From: an uncultured Nitrosomonas sp.
GTDB taxonomy: Bacteria; Pseudomonadota; Gammaproteobacteria; Burkholderiales; Nitrosomonadaceae
Direction: 5' to 3'
Length of the DNA stretch: 55,544 bases
NCBI GenBank assembly: GCA_902826115.1
Contig: CADEDO010000014.1
Span: forward strand, 1 to 55,544
Below the pieces are notes generated by a model. That model saw only the letters and a program-made list of their open reading frames with translations, was not told the origin of the DNA and did not search any database. This document shows, piece by piece, positions 28,611-37,644 of the stretch. Position numbers and translations under genes: made by a program. Position 1 is the first letter of the stretch; every line of letters starts with the position of its first letter.

Positions 28611-28853
28611 GATAGATAACCATATTGGATGATGATTATTATATTAATTCACATATAGTTTTCATCAATATATACTCTTGAATTACTTTAGAACATTGTA
28701 TTTTTTACTAAACGCTAACTGATTCTCAAAAAGTCATTCAAAAGGCCACACTTCCAGTTGATGCTTAACGTACTTTAAGCAATTGTTTATTCGTTACCAA
28801 CTTATTTTACTGTATTATCAGCCATAAAATTTTGAATTTTGTGGAGCAATCAC

Positions 28854-29432
28854 ATGAAATATTACACTCCCTTTTGGTTGTCAATTATTATTGCCACTCC
28901 TTTCCTGGTTGGCTGTGTTCCTATGTTTGCAGTTGGCACAGCAGCTGGAACTGGAGCATATATCTCAGAAGATCGTAGAACCAGTGGCATGTTTATTGAA
29001 GATGAAGGAATTGAGCTCAAAGGCGCACGTCGTATTCATCAGCAATATGGTGATCATGTACACATCAATGTGACCAGTTACAACCGCATTGTGCTTTTAT
29101 CCGGTGAAGTACCGACCGCAGCTATCAGAGCTGATGTAGAAAAGTTAATGATGGGTGTTGAAAATGTACGAAAAATTTACAACGAGCTTGTCATTGCGGC
29201 AAATACTACGCTAGCCTCACGTAGTAATGACACTTTAATTACATCCAAAGTCAAAGCGCGCTTTCTTGCTGAACGTAAATTTCAAATCAATCACATAAAA
29301 ATTGTTACTGAAAACGAGGTGGTATTCCTGCTTGGTGTCGTCACTCGCCAAGAAGCCGATAACGCTGCTCAAATTGCAAGCTCTACAGCTGGTGTAAAAA
29401 AGGTAGTAAAAGCTTTTGAATATCTGAATTAA
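28854..29432 (+). CDS. BON-domain outer-membrane lipoprotein, DolP/YraP-like
   Basis: The product has a lipoprotein signal ending at the lipobox LVGC and two BON domains. The first BON block contains VHINVTSYNRIVLLSGEVPTAA and the second DTLITSKVKARFLAE then VFLLGVVTRQEADNAAQIA. DolP-type two-BON lipoproteins act at the outer membrane in envelope maintenance. I chose the ATG at 28854, with GTGGAGC upstream; the longer frame begins with TTG. Length is 192 residues, close to the family. The downstream flavoprotein gene follows after 20 bp. Confidence 0.88.
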   Translation: MKYYTPFWLSIIIATPFLVGCVPMFAVGTAAGTGAYISEDRRTSGMFIEDEGIELKGARRIHQQYGDHVHINVTSYNRIVLLSGEVPTAAIRADVEKLMMGVENVRKIYNELVIAANTTLASRSNDTLITSKVKARFLAERKFQINHIKIVTENEVVFLLGVVTRQEADNAAQIASSTAGVKKVVKAFEYLN

Positions 29433-29452
29433 ATTCTTTTAGTTAATTCCAG

Positions 29453-30820
29453 ATGATGCCAGTTGACTTAATCGCTGATTTGCGGAAAAGATTTCCTCCA
29501 GACAGCTTTTATACTGATGCGACTGATTGTTATGCATATGCTTATGACAACAGTCGCAAAATTTTCCCTCCTGATGCTGTTCTATTTCCTATAACTACTG
29601 ATGATGTCAAATACATTGTCACGTTGTGCAATCATTACAAGGTTCCACTGATTCCTAGGGGGCGGGGGACTGGTACAGCTGGAGGAAGTTTGCCAGAACT
29701 TGGTGGCATTGCTCTATCCATGGAGCGAATGCTAAGAATCATCACGGTTGATCCTGCGAATCGAGTGATAGTGGCAGAACCAGGTGTACTGAATCAATCT
29801 GTACAAGATGCTGCCAAGCCACACGGTTTTTTTTGGCCTCCAGATCCTTCTAGCGCCATGTTCTCCAGCATTGGCGGGAACATTGCAACCAGCGCAGGCG
29901 GGCCTCACGCTGTAAAGTACGGCACGACTCGTGATCATGTTTTAGGACTAAAAGCCATAACTGGCAAGGGTGATCTCATAACAACCGGCTGTTACACCAC
30001 CAAAGGTGTTGTCGGTTATGACCTTACTCGCCTCTTAATTGGCTCAGAAGGCACACTGGCTGTAATCACTGAAGCAACTCTAAAACTTACAGCACTACCG
30101 AGTGCAGTTACTGGAATGACCGCTCATTTTAGCGACCTAGTGAGTTGTACCTCAGCTATTGTTAATATTATGGCCTTGCCGCACTTACCAAGCGCCTTAG
30201 AATTTCTTGATACCGGATCCTTAGATTTGATACGCAATCGATTTCCAAGCATGCTACCGTCACATTCTAGTGCTATGCTTATGATTGAAATCGATGGATC
30301 ACAGAGTGAAATTCAAGATTCTATAAATGACATACTGTCTGCTTGCAAAACTGCTGGATTAATTTGTGCAAATCAAGTCGATAATTCAGCTGCATTATGG
30401 AAAGCGCGAAAGGCTCTATCTCCATTATTGCGTGAGATTGCGCCTAAGAAAATTAACGAGGATATTGTAGTTCCCGTAACTTCTCTACCTGAGTTTCTCG
30501 ACAGCCTTACACGCTTGTGTGCTCATTATCACATTGCCAATGTTAATTTTGGTCATGCAGGCAACGGTAATATCCATGTAAATTTACTGATTGATCCTGA
30601 TGATACTAGTCAGGCTATTCGAGCTGAACAGTGCTTGGACGAAATTTTTAATCTGGTGATCAAACTCAGAGGCACTTTATCTGGTGAACATGGAATCGGT
30701 TGCGAAAAACGCGCTTTCCTCACAAAAGAAATAGACGATAACACATTGAATTTAATGAAAAATGTTAAACACCTTTTTGACCCCAATAATATACTCAATC
30801 CGGGAAAGATATTTCCATAA
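29453..30820 (+). CDS. FAD-linked oxidase, GlcD / D-lactate dehydrogenase type
   Basis: This is a flavoprotein oxidising a 2-hydroxy acid such as glycolate or D-lactate. The 455 residues contain the FAD-binding PP-loop region (VPLIPRGRGTGTAGGSLP), the GGNIATSAGGPHAVKYGTTR block, and the C-terminal FAD-oxidase domain with NFGHAGNGNIHVNLL and GTLSGEHGIGCEKR. The spacing of 20 bp after the BON lipoprotein gene suggests a shared transcript. No GlcE or GlcF gene follows, so the electron acceptor and substrate are uncertain. In an autotroph, glycolate oxidation by this protein would fit photorespiratory salvage, but that is inference. Confidence 0.88.
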   Translation: MMPVDLIADLRKRFPPDSFYTDATDCYAYAYDNSRKIFPPDAVLFPITTDDVKYIVTLCNHYKVPLIPRGRGTGTAGGSLPELGGIALSMERMLRIITVDPANRVIVAEPGVLNQSVQDAAKPHGFFWPPDPSSAMFSSIGGNIATSAGGPHAVKYGTTRDHVLGLKAITGKGDLITTGCYTTKGVVGYDLTRLLIGSEGTLAVITEATLKLTALPSAVTGMTAHFSDLVSCTSAIVNIMALPHLPSALEFLDTGSLDLIRNRFPSMLPSHSSAMLMIEIDGSQSEIQDSINDILSACKTAGLICANQVDNSAALWKARKALSPLLREIAPKKINEDIVVPVTSLPEFLDSLTRLCAHYHIANVNFGHAGNGNIHVNLLIDPDDTSQAIRAEQCLDEIFNLVIKLRGTLSGEHGIGCEKRAFLTKEIDDNTLNLMKNVKHLFDPNNILNPGKIFP

Positions 30821-30830
30821 ACTTGCGATT

Positions 30831-30859
30831 CCCCGTGATCTTGCCACGGGGTCGTTTAT
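30831..30859 (+). terminator. Terminator-like hairpin after the FAD-oxidase gene
   Basis: The stem CCCCGTG / CACGGGG with 7-base loop ATCTTGC lies 10 bp after the stop and is followed by TCGTTTATT. The T-tract is imperfect. It separates the plus-strand gene from the convergent cox cluster. Confidence 0.6.
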
Positions 30860-30963
30860 TAACTGAAATTCTTAAGCTAATTTTTAACTATGCGCTTGTA
30901 ATATTTTTAATAAGTTATTAGAAATATATTACAAGCGACTTTATATTGCTTCTCGGATCGCAT

Positions 30964-31857
30964 TTAAAAGAAGAAATAATGATCAATTAATAATGCAACA
31001 AACAACAATGCAAGATATAAGATTGAGTATCGGAATGCTTCTCGCGCCAATTGATCACTATAATTCCGATATATTTCAATGGCATAGTACATAAAAATAC
31101 TATTCAACAGTATTGCACTGACTAAATAAATTAATCCACTCATCTGTGTAATGTAAGGCAGGATTGTTACAATACACAGGATCACTGTATACAGCAAAAC
31201 ATGTAAGCGCGTAAATTGATCTCCATGCGTCACAGGAAGCATAGGCATACCAATTGATGCATATTCATTTTTCCTATAGAGTGCAAGAGCCCAGAAATGA
31301 GGTGGTGTCCAAGCAAAAATGATCAAAAATAACAGTAGCGAGTCTGCAGCAATATCACCTGTAACTGCTGTCCAGCCTAGAACTGGAGGCATTGCGCCAG
31401 AAGCTCCGCCAATTACAATATTTTGAGGCGTGAGTGGTTTCAAGATTACCGTGTATATAATGGCGTAACCAACAAATGTAGCCAGAGTCAACCACATAGT
31501 CAGCTCATTAACCCATTCATATAAAATAAACAAACCTAAACCACCAACAATCAACAGAAAAAAAGTGGTTTCTGGCACGCTCACTTTCCCTTGTGGCAGC
31601 GGTCGCCCCTTCGTGCGGGCCATAACAGCGTCCATCTTTTGTTCGACAAGACAATTCAGAGCTGCAGCTGCTCCGGCTACAAGAGCAATGCCCACAGTAC
31701 CTAAAATTAGAATATCCATGGGAACTGCACCCGGTACTGCCATGAACATCCCTATCACTGCAGTAAAAACAATTAGTGATACAACTCGAGGCTTAGTTAG
31801 GCGATAAAACTGATTAATTCTCGATGCTGTTTCATGCCAAACCACACTAGTAGTCAT
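30964..31857 (-). CDS. ctaB: Protoheme IX farnesyltransferase CtaB/CyoE (heme O synthase)
   Basis: CtaB converts heme B to heme O, the first step toward heme A for cytochrome aa3 oxidase. The 297 residues form about eight to nine membrane segments. The prenyl-diphosphate binding motifs are [38 protein letters not shown] and the second aspartate-containing region in [18 protein letters not shown]. It is the last gene of the cox cluster on the minus strand. The usual upstream neighbour, ctaA (heme A synthase), is absent between this gene and the SCO-like gene. Confidence 0.96.
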   Translation of the reverse strand: MTTSVVWHETASRINQFYRLTKPRVVSLIVFTAVIGMFMAVPGAVPMDILILGTVGIALVAGAAAALNCLVEQKMDAVMARTKGRPLPQGKVSVPETTFFLLIVGGLGLFILYEWVNELTMWLTLATFVGYAIIYTVILKPLTPQNIVIGGASGAMPPVLGWTAVTGDIAADSLLLFLIIFAWTPPHFWALALYRKNEYASIGMPMLPVTHGDQFTRLHVLLYTVILCIVTILPYITQMSGLIYLVSAILLNSIFMYYAIEIYRNYSDQLAREAFRYSILYLALLFVALLIDHYFFF

Positions 31858-31934
31858 GCCATTGCTCTCCTCTATTCATTTCAATCAATTGTTTTTATTG
31901 AAGCATACTCTGTTGCTTCAATAAAAGTATGTAA

Positions 31935-32516
31935 TTAATGTTCTAATTGCGAAACATGTAGCAATCTTTTAATATCTTGCCCCATCTTGGTTCCATCAAT
32001 TTTTTCTGGGAATTTCATCATCAGATTGCCTATCGGATCTATTAAATAGATATGCTTTGATTGAATATCATCGTTCTCAATGTAACTGAGAATCTCGCTA
32101 TCTTTTGCATTGATGAAGAATGTTCCCTCATATTGCTTAACTAATTCTGGATCTGGAGCAACACCATCATTAATTAACCACAACCTCTCAATACGATGCT
32201 TTTCTTTATTTTGCACTAGACGTACTTGACGCATAAAATACAATTTATTTTTACATGCATCGTCACAGCGCCCTGAATCTACTGTTAGTAAAACCCACTT
32301 ACCGTGCAGATCTTTCAGTCTCAGTATCGTATTATCACTAAAATTTGTACCAGATCCTGCCACTTTTACAATTGGTAACAATTCACCATAATGTGTACTT
32401 GCTGGTCTATATTCAAAAAAATAGAGCGCATATGAAACCAATACTGGCGCGCACATCAGTGCTAAAAGAAGTAAAAATTTTCTTCTATTTGATTTTTGAA
32501 TTTTTTCGTTTGACAT
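31935..32516 (-). CDS. SCO1/SenC-like cytochrome oxidase assembly protein
   Basis: The 193-residue protein has one N-terminal membrane helix (FLLLLALMCAPVLVSYALYFF) and a thioredoxin-like periplasmic domain. It has the pair Cys84/Cys88 (GRCDDAC), the CxxxC spacing of SCO copper-delivery proteins, and a later His near HIYLIDPIGNLMMKF. Betaproteobacterial cox clusters commonly encode such a protein between surf1 and ctaA. The start at 32516 lies inside the end of surf1 (32-bp overlap). The role in Cu(A) or redox chemistry is inferred from context and the cysteine motif. Confidence 0.8.
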   Translation of the reverse strand: MSNEKIQKSNRRKFLLLLALMCAPVLVSYALYFFEYRPASTHYGELLPIVKVAGSGTNFSDNTILRLKDLHGKWVLLTVDSGRCDDACKNKLYFMRQVRLVQNKEKHRIERLWLINDGVAPDPELVKQYEGTFFINAKDSEILSYIENDDIQSKHIYLIDPIGNLMMKFPEKIDGTKMGQDIKRLLHVSQLEH

Positions 32517-33207
32517 TCAATGCTAAGAAAATGATTATTGTTGTGACCGCCAATGAAAACCATTGAACAGCATACCCTATATTTTTGCTTGCGCCTGATT
32601 CTGGTCTACTCCATTCACGAATTAGCCCATCTTCTACTTTATTTTTCTGCAGTACCAATAATGGCTGCATTTCTAAACCCGTTACTTTCTGATATTGTTG
32701 TAAACTGAAATTATTCCATACAACACTAGTTGGACTGTCATCCGAGAGCTTAAAAGTTTTTATTTCTGGCGATATTACAGTGCCAGTGATTCTAATTTTT
32801 TCCTTTATCTCTGGTATCGCAGGTAATATAGTTCTGTCATACCCTGTCGCAATCCACCCTCTATTAATAACAACGCTCATCTGACTGTTGACAATTTTCA
32901 GTGGTGTAATTATGTGATATCCGGCACGACCTAAGTGGATTTTATTGTCCAGAAAGATAGTATGTTCATTTTGAAACTCACCTTCAACTTCTATCTCGCG
33001 GTACTGAAACTCTTCAAACTTTACTAAAGCATCTGGTAGTTTTATGGCGGGCTGATTCGAATACTGTTCTAGTAGCTCGTGTCGTATGTTTTTTTCATCA
33101 GCACGCGACAATTGCCATTTACCCAATTCTACAAAAATGAGAAAAGATATCATTGTAACGATAGTCGTCCACATTTTTGGTTCGAAGCGATATCCAAATG
33201 CAACCAT
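32485..33207 (-). CDS. SURF1-family cytochrome oxidase assembly protein
   Basis: SURF1 proteins help insert heme A into CoxA. The 240 residues have the two terminal membrane helices of the family (MWTTIVTMISFLIFVELGKWQLSRADEK and a C-terminal NIGYAVQWFSLAVTTIIIFLAL) and the conserved NRGWIATGYDR and DNKIHLGRAGYHIITPL motifs between them. It follows coxC after 196 bp, a gap that contains a long inverted repeat. Its end overlaps the SCO-like gene by 32 bp. Confidence 0.93.
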   Translation of the reverse strand: MVAFGYRFEPKMWTTIVTMISFLIFVELGKWQLSRADEKNIRHELLEQYSNQPAIKLPDALVKFEEFQYREIEVEGEFQNEHTIFLDNKIHLGRAGYHIITPLKIVNSQMSVVINRGWIATGYDRTILPAIPEIKEKIRITGTVISPEIKTFKLSDDSPTSVVWNNFSLQQYQKVTGLEMQPLLVLQKNKVEDGLIREWSRPESGASKNIGYAVQWFSLAVTTIIIFLALNVKRKNSKIK

Positions 33208-33322
33208 TTAGCTTTTTATTTCCGATTTGAATTGGGACTTGCTTATTTTAGGAAAGTTCTCCTAAGATGAAAGTCTAATTTCTAGGTAGAAAGGTGTAAT
33301 CATCGATTTCTTATATTTCTTA

Positions 33323-33390
33323 GGACTCTAGATTTCCTGTCACTTGATAAATATTTTACATTCCATCAAGTGGCAAAAATTCTAGAGTCC
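33323..33390. repeat. 26-base inverted repeat between coxC and surf1
   Basis: The left arm at 33323-33348 (GGACTCTAGA ... CACTTGAT) and right arm at 33365-33390 (ATCAAGTG ... TCTAGAGTCC) pair at their outer 10 and inner 8 bases, with an 8-base mismatched middle of equal length and a 16-base loop. It lies 14 bp after the coxC stop. No T-tract follows on the minus strand, so it is more likely an mRNA 3'-end structure, a processing site or a small mobile element remnant than a plain terminator. Confidence 0.8.
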
Positions 33391-33403
33391 ACTTTCGCTA
33401 TTT

Positions 33404-34261
33404 TTACATCAAATACACAAATATAAACAATCCTAACCAAACCACATCAACAAAGTGCCAATACCATGCCACGCCTTCAAATCCAAAATGATGCTCTGGT
33501 GTGAAATGACCAGCAGCACTACGGAAATAGATAACTAACAACATGATTGTACCTATTGTCACATGGAAGCCATGGAAACCCGTCAACATAAAAAATGTTG
33601 AACCATATGCCCCTGATGTCAATTTCAAATTGAGATCATTGTAAGCGTGTACATACTCATATGCCTGGCATGCAATAAATAGAGCTCCTAAAAATACAGT
33701 TGCAAGTAGCCATTTCTTGAGGCCATCGCGTCTATTTTCTTTCAACGCCCAGTGAGCTAAAGTACAAGTCACGCCTGATGTCAATAGTAGCATTGTATTA
33801 AATGCGGGCAATCCCCATGCTCCCATCGGGGTAAATTCCTCATGCACACCTGGTCCAGCTGTTGGCCATGCACCAGCATAGGATGACCAAAAATTCGCAC
33901 CTAGCACTGTACTTTCTTCAGCCAACCACGGTATTGACAAGTTGCGCATATAGAACAATGCACCAAAAAATGCACAGAAAAACATTACCTCAGAGAAAAT
34001 AAACCAACTCATTCCCCAACGAAATGAGACATCGACTTGTGCATTATATTTACCACTTTCGCTTTCTCTTGCTACCGTTCCAAACCACCCAAACATCATG
34101 TAAATAAGAATAGCAAATCCTATTCCTAATAGACCATAACCTAATTCAATTTTATTCATAGTCAAAGCCGCGCCTGAACCCATGAATAATAATGCTGTTG
34201 ATCCAATGATTGGATATGTCGATGGAGCTGGGACGTAATAATGTCCGGATTCTTGACTCAT
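33404..34261 (-). CDS. coxC: Cytochrome c oxidase subunit III
   Basis: CoxC is a core membrane subunit of aa3 cytochrome c oxidase. The 285 residues have about seven membrane helices. Conserved blocks include FRWGMSWFIFSEVMFFCAFFG with the family glutamate, AFNTMLLLTSGVTCTLAHWAL, FHGFHVTIGTIML and a C-terminal WYWHFVDVVWLGLFIFVYLM. AGGAGGAG lies upstream of the ATG. It follows the DUF2970 gene. Confidence 0.97.
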   Translation of the reverse strand: MSQESGHYYVPAPSTYPIIGSTALLFMGSGAALTMNKIELGYGLLGIGFAILIYMMFGWFGTVARESESGKYNAQVDVSFRWGMSWFIFSEVMFFCAFFGALFYMRNLSIPWLAEESTVLGANFWSSYAGAWPTAGPGVHEEFTPMGAWGLPAFNTMLLLTSGVTCTLAHWALKENRRDGLKKWLLATVFLGALFIACQAYEYVHAYNDLNLKLTSGAYGSTFFMLTGFHGFHVTIGTIMLLVIYFRSAAGHFTPEHHFGFEGVAWYWHFVDVVWLGLFIFVYLM

Positions 34262-34295
34262 TCTTATCTCCTCCTACTTATGATTTATTCAATTT

Positions 34296-34505
34296 CTAAC
34301 TAACAACCAATTTAACTAATAACAGAACACAGATTACAAAAAGCATGCCGCCTACCAATCCGCCAATAATTACTTGTACCGGCTTAAGATTTTCTGCGTC
34401 ATATTCAAGATCGCTTTTTTTTCTTATCCCCATAAAAGCTGATAATACTGCCTTAGCAATTTGCCATACGCTCGCATTTGCTTTTTTCTCTGTTATCTTC
34501 TCCAA
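34296..34505 (-). CDS. DUF2970-family small membrane protein
   Basis: The 69-residue protein has the family pattern of a charged N-terminus (VWQIAKAVLSAFMGIRKKSDLEYDAENLKPVQVI) and one membrane segment (IIGGLVGGMLFVICVLLLVKLVV). Genes of this family sit between ctaG and coxC in betaproteobacterial cox clusters, as here. The function is unknown; an oxidase assembly or stability role is inferred from synteny. Confidence 0.88.
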   Translation of the reverse strand: MEKITEKKANASVWQIAKAVLSAFMGIRKKSDLEYDAENLKPVQVIIGGLVGGMLFVICVLLLVKLVVS

Positions 34506-34517
34506 TTTTCCAATCCT

Positions 34518-35063
34518 TTATTTTTTGACCGCACTCGTATTACCTGGCAATTCAAAAAAAGTATATGAAATAGTTACCGTATGTATATCTGCAGGCAATT
34601 CTGGTTCGATAACAAATTGCACTGGCATCTGCCTAGTTTCATTTGGCTTAAGCACCTGTTTTGTAAAACAAAAACATTCAAATTTCTTCAAATGTTTATC
34701 TAGAAACCGTGGACTATAACTCGGTATTGCTTGTCCGTTTATTTCACGATCTGATGTATTTACTACTTCGTATGTCACACTAACTGGCTCACCAGGGTGT
34801 ATACGAACACTAGTTTGTAGTGGCTTGAATTTCCAAGGCAATCCTCTTGTATTGGCATCAAATTCTACAGTTATCCAGCGTTCTGTATCCACTCTGTTTT
34901 CCTCAGCCAAAACATCTGGTTGTAGCAAATTATTGATTCCAGTTACTTCACAAAATTTTTCATAAAATGGAACCAGAGCGTAACCAAAAGCAAACATTAT
35001 CAACGTGAAAACCAACAGCTTTTTCATCATTAATAGATTTGCTTTTGAATTATTTTTTACCAT
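34518..35063 (-). CDS. ctaG: Cytochrome c oxidase assembly protein CtaG (Cox11)
   Basis: CtaG delivers copper to the Cu(B) site of CoxA. The 181-residue protein has an N-terminal membrane helix (LLVFTLIMFAFGYALVPFYEKFCEVTG) and a periplasmic Cox11 domain with the copper-binding motif FECFCF and the following LKPNETRQMPVQFVIEPELP. The ATG overlaps the stop of the small assembly gene, so the two are translationally coupled. Confidence 0.96.
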   Translation of the reverse strand: MVKNNSKANLLMMKKLLVFTLIMFAFGYALVPFYEKFCEVTGINNLLQPDVLAEENRVDTERWITVEFDANTRGLPWKFKPLQTSVRIHPGEPVSVTYEVVNTSDREINGQAIPSYSPRFLDKHLKKFECFCFTKQVLKPNETRQMPVQFVIEPELPADIHTVTISYTFFELPGNTSAVKK

Positions 35064-35161
35064 TCTTTTATGATTACTACTAAATAGAGTGAAACAATCG
35101 TAATCAATAGAAACATCGCAGTTCTAAACTTCTTTCGCTTTAAATCAGTTTCATGTGACAT
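35057..35161 (-). CDS. Cytochrome oxidase small assembly protein, 34 residues
   Basis: A short frame from ATG 35161 to TAA 35057 encodes a 34-residue membrane protein, with MSHETDLKRKKFRTAM, a membrane segment and the end IIKEW. AGGAG lies 6 bases before its ATG, and its stop region overlaps the ctaG start. A tiny single-helix protein at this position, between coxA and ctaG, is the pattern of the betaproteobacterial oxidase small assembly family. The name is assigned from position and shape, not from a search. Confidence 0.8.
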   Translation of the reverse strand: MSHETDLKRKKFRTAMFLLITIVSLYLVVIIKEW

Positions 35162-35181
35162 ACATTTCTCCTATTGTTTTT

Positions 35182-36768
35182 TTAATTAACAATAGGTGGT
35201 TTCTCAAAACTGTGGTATGGAGCTGGAGTGGGCAAATGAGTCCATTCCAGAGTTGTTGCGCCATCCCATGGTTTCTGCGGTGCTTTTTCTCCACTACGAA
35301 TACAACTAATCATAATATAGAGGAAAAGAAGTTGCGTTGTACCAAATCCGAATGCACCAATACTAGAAATCATATTGAAATCTGCGAATTGTAGCGCATA
35401 GTCAGGAATTCTACGTGGCATCCCTGCGAGACCCAAGAAATGCTGCACGAAGAAAGTTAAATTAAAGAAGAACATTGACAACCAAAAATGCCATTTACCT
35501 AGTGTTTCGTTGTACATACGTCCAGTCCATTTAGGTATCCAGTAGTATGCACCTGCAAATAAAGCAAACAGTGATCCAGATACAAGAACATAGTGAAAAT
35601 GTGCAATCACATAATAAGTATCTTGAACTTGTATATCAATTGGTACAATTGCACAGATCACGCCACTAAATCCGCCGATGACAAACAGGAAAATAAATCC
35701 TATCGAAAACAACATCGGTGTCTCAAATGTCATTGATCCACGCCACATCGTGGCTGTCCAGTTGAATACCTTAACTCCTGTTGGAACAGCAATCAACATT
35801 GTGGCATACATAAAAAACAATTGACCTACTGTTGGCATACCAGCCGTGAACATATGATGTGCCCATACGAAACAAGACAGTATAGCAATTGAAGCAGTTG
35901 CATAAACCATGGATGAATACCCGAACAATGGTTTACGTGAAAATGTAGGTATTACTTCTGAAACAATACCAAATGATGGCAAAATCATGATGTAAACTTC
36001 TGGATGACCAAAGAACCAGAAAATATGTTGAAACATCACTGGATCACCACCACCCGCCGCATTAAAGAAGCTTGTACCAAAGTGCCGATCTGTCAACAAC
36101 ATTGTTACTGTGCCAGCTAGAACAGGCATAACTAAAACCAGCAAATATGCAGTAATCAACCATGTCCATACAAACATTGGCATTTTCATTAATGTCATGC
36201 CAGGCGCACGCATATTTAAAATTGTTGTGATGATGTTGATTGAGCCCATAATTGAGGACGCACCCAAAATATGAACTGCAAAAATCATCAAATCCACACC
36301 AAGACCTCCTTGGGTAGAAAGGGGTGGATAAAATGTCCAACCACCCGCCGCCGCTCCGCCAGGAACAAAGAATGAACCAACTAATAGAGTTGCTGCAACT
36401 GGTAGCAACCAAAAGCTCCAGTTATTCATTCTAGCAAATGCCATATCGGGAGCACCAATCATCATGGGGACTTGCCAGTTAGCAAAACCCACAAAGGCCG
36501 GCATAATTGCACCAAAAACCATTATCAGTCCGTGCAATGTTGTAAATTGATTAAACAATTCTGGTTCTAATATTTGAATACCAGGTTGATATAATTCTGC
36601 TCGAATTCCCATTGCCAATGTTCCACCAACCAGGAACATAGCAAAGCTAAACCACAGATACATCGTACCAATATCTTTATGATTTGTCGTTGTAACCCAA
36701 CGCATTATCCCGCTGGGATGATGATCATCATGTCCATGACCGTGCGCATCACCATGTACTGCTGCCAT
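35182..36768 (-). CDS. coxA: Cytochrome c oxidase subunit I
   Basis: CoxA is the catalytic subunit, with heme a and the heme a3/Cu(B) centre. The 528 residues have twelve membrane helices. The heme and copper ligands are visible in FTTLHGLIMVFGA, the HPEVYIMILPSFG region with the His-Tyr pair, ILSCFVWAHHMFTAGM with the two His ligands, and YYVIAHFHYVLVSGS near the C-terminus. The N-terminus carries a His/Asp-rich stretch (HGDAHGHGHDDHH). AAAAGGAGA precedes the ATG. It follows coxB after 12 bp. Confidence 0.98.
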   Translation of the reverse strand: MAAVHGDAHGHGHDDHHPSGIMRWVTTTNHKDIGTMYLWFSFAMFLVGGTLAMGIRAELYQPGIQILEPELFNQFTTLHGLIMVFGAIMPAFVGFANWQVPMMIGAPDMAFARMNNWSFWLLPVAATLLVGSFFVPGGAAAGGWTFYPPLSTQGGLGVDLMIFAVHILGASSIMGSINIITTILNMRAPGMTLMKMPMFVWTWLITAYLLVLVMPVLAGTVTMLLTDRHFGTSFFNAAGGGDPVMFQHIFWFFGHPEVYIMILPSFGIVSEVIPTFSRKPLFGYSSMVYATASIAILSCFVWAHHMFTAGMPTVGQLFFMYATMLIAVPTGVKVFNWTATMWRGSMTFETPMLFSIGFIFLFVIGGFSGVICAIVPIDIQVQDTYYVIAHFHYVLVSGSLFALFAGAYYWIPKWTGRMYNETLGKWHFWLSMFFFNLTFFVQHFLGLAGMPRRIPDYALQFADFNMISSIGAFGFGTTQLLFLYIMISCIRSGEKAPQKPWDGATTLEWTHLPTPAPYHSFEKPPIVN

Positions 36769-36780
36769 AGTTATCTCCTT

Positions 36781-37599
36781 TTACTTATCTGTATGCATTG
36801 ATGTTTTAACTGCAGATGCACTTAACTGAGCAGCCACCCATTTGGCATAATCATCTGCCGCCATCACTTCCACCACAATCGGCATAAACCCGTGATCTTT
36901 ACCACATAATTCTGCACACTGCCCACGATATATACCTGGAGCATCTGCCTGGAACCATGTGTCGCGAATAAAACCAGGAATAGCATCCTGCTTAATACCC
37001 AGTGCTGGTACCCACCAAGCATGCAGCACATCGTTTGCTGTCAAAATAACACGTACTTTCTTGCCTACGGGCACAACCACACGATTATCCACCTCTAGCA
37101 AATAATTCTCACCTTTAGGTGCTTTATTCTCAATCTGAGCTCTTGGTGTCGATAATTTACTATAAAAACTAATCCCTTCACCTTCGCCTTGAAGATATTC
37201 ATAGCCCCACATCCATTGATAACCAGTAGCTTTGATCGTCATATCAGGACTTGAAGTATCTTTCATTGCTATAACGGTTTTCGTTGCCGGCCATGCCATA
37301 ACAATAAGAATGAGACATGGTATTACTGTCCAGATTATCTCAACAGATGTACTATGATGAAAATTAGCCGCCTTATAACCTAAAGATTTACGGTGCTTGA
37401 GTACGGAATAAAACATTACCCCAAATACACCAATAAAAATAACCAAGCAAATCCACATAAGCCAAATATGCTGATCGTAGATATCTTTTGCTATGATACT
37501 CTGCGGCTCGGGTAAATTATATTTAGACCCTACCGCCATGCTTGAGTACAAAGCGAGAGCGGACACCCCCGCCAGGGTTACTACTGATTTACTTCTCAT
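36781..37599 (-). CDS. coxB: Cytochrome c oxidase subunit II
   Basis: CoxB carries the Cu(A) centre that accepts electrons from cytochrome c. I chose the ATG at 37599 (MRSKSVVTLAG), preceded by GGGGGGA, for a 272-residue precursor with a signal peptide. Two membrane helices follow (IWLMWICLVIFIGVFGVMFY and VEIIWTVIPCLILIVMAWP). The aromatic patch ATGYQWMWGYEY and the Cu(A) ligands GQCAELCGKDHGFM with DVLHAWWVP are complete. The tail after KWVAAQ is short and there is no fused cytochrome c domain. It is the first gene of the oxidase cluster. Confidence 0.97.
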   Translation of the reverse strand: MRSKSVVTLAGVSALALYSSMAVGSKYNLPEPQSIIAKDIYDQHIWLMWICLVIFIGVFGVMFYSVLKHRKSLGYKAANFHHSTSVEIIWTVIPCLILIVMAWPATKTVIAMKDTSSPDMTIKATGYQWMWGYEYLQGEGEGISFYSKLSTPRAQIENKAPKGENYLLEVDNRVVVPVGKKVRVILTANDVLHAWWVPALGIKQDAIPGFIRDTWFQADAPGIYRGQCAELCGKDHGFMPIVVEVMAADDYAKWVAAQLSASAVKTSMHTDK

Positions 37600-37644
37600 A
37601 TTTTCCCCCCACATGATTACTAATTTTACAGATTCCAAGTACAA

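Noticed and set aside
33208-33403. A small gene (such as a DUF2909 membrane protein) in the coxC-surf1 gap
   Set aside because: Reading the minus strand gave no open frame with a start; the gap is filled by the inverted repeat.
34345-34719. 124-residue plus-strand frame antisense to the DUF2970 and ctaG genes
   Set aside because: The minus-strand genes are well supported and this frame has no motif.
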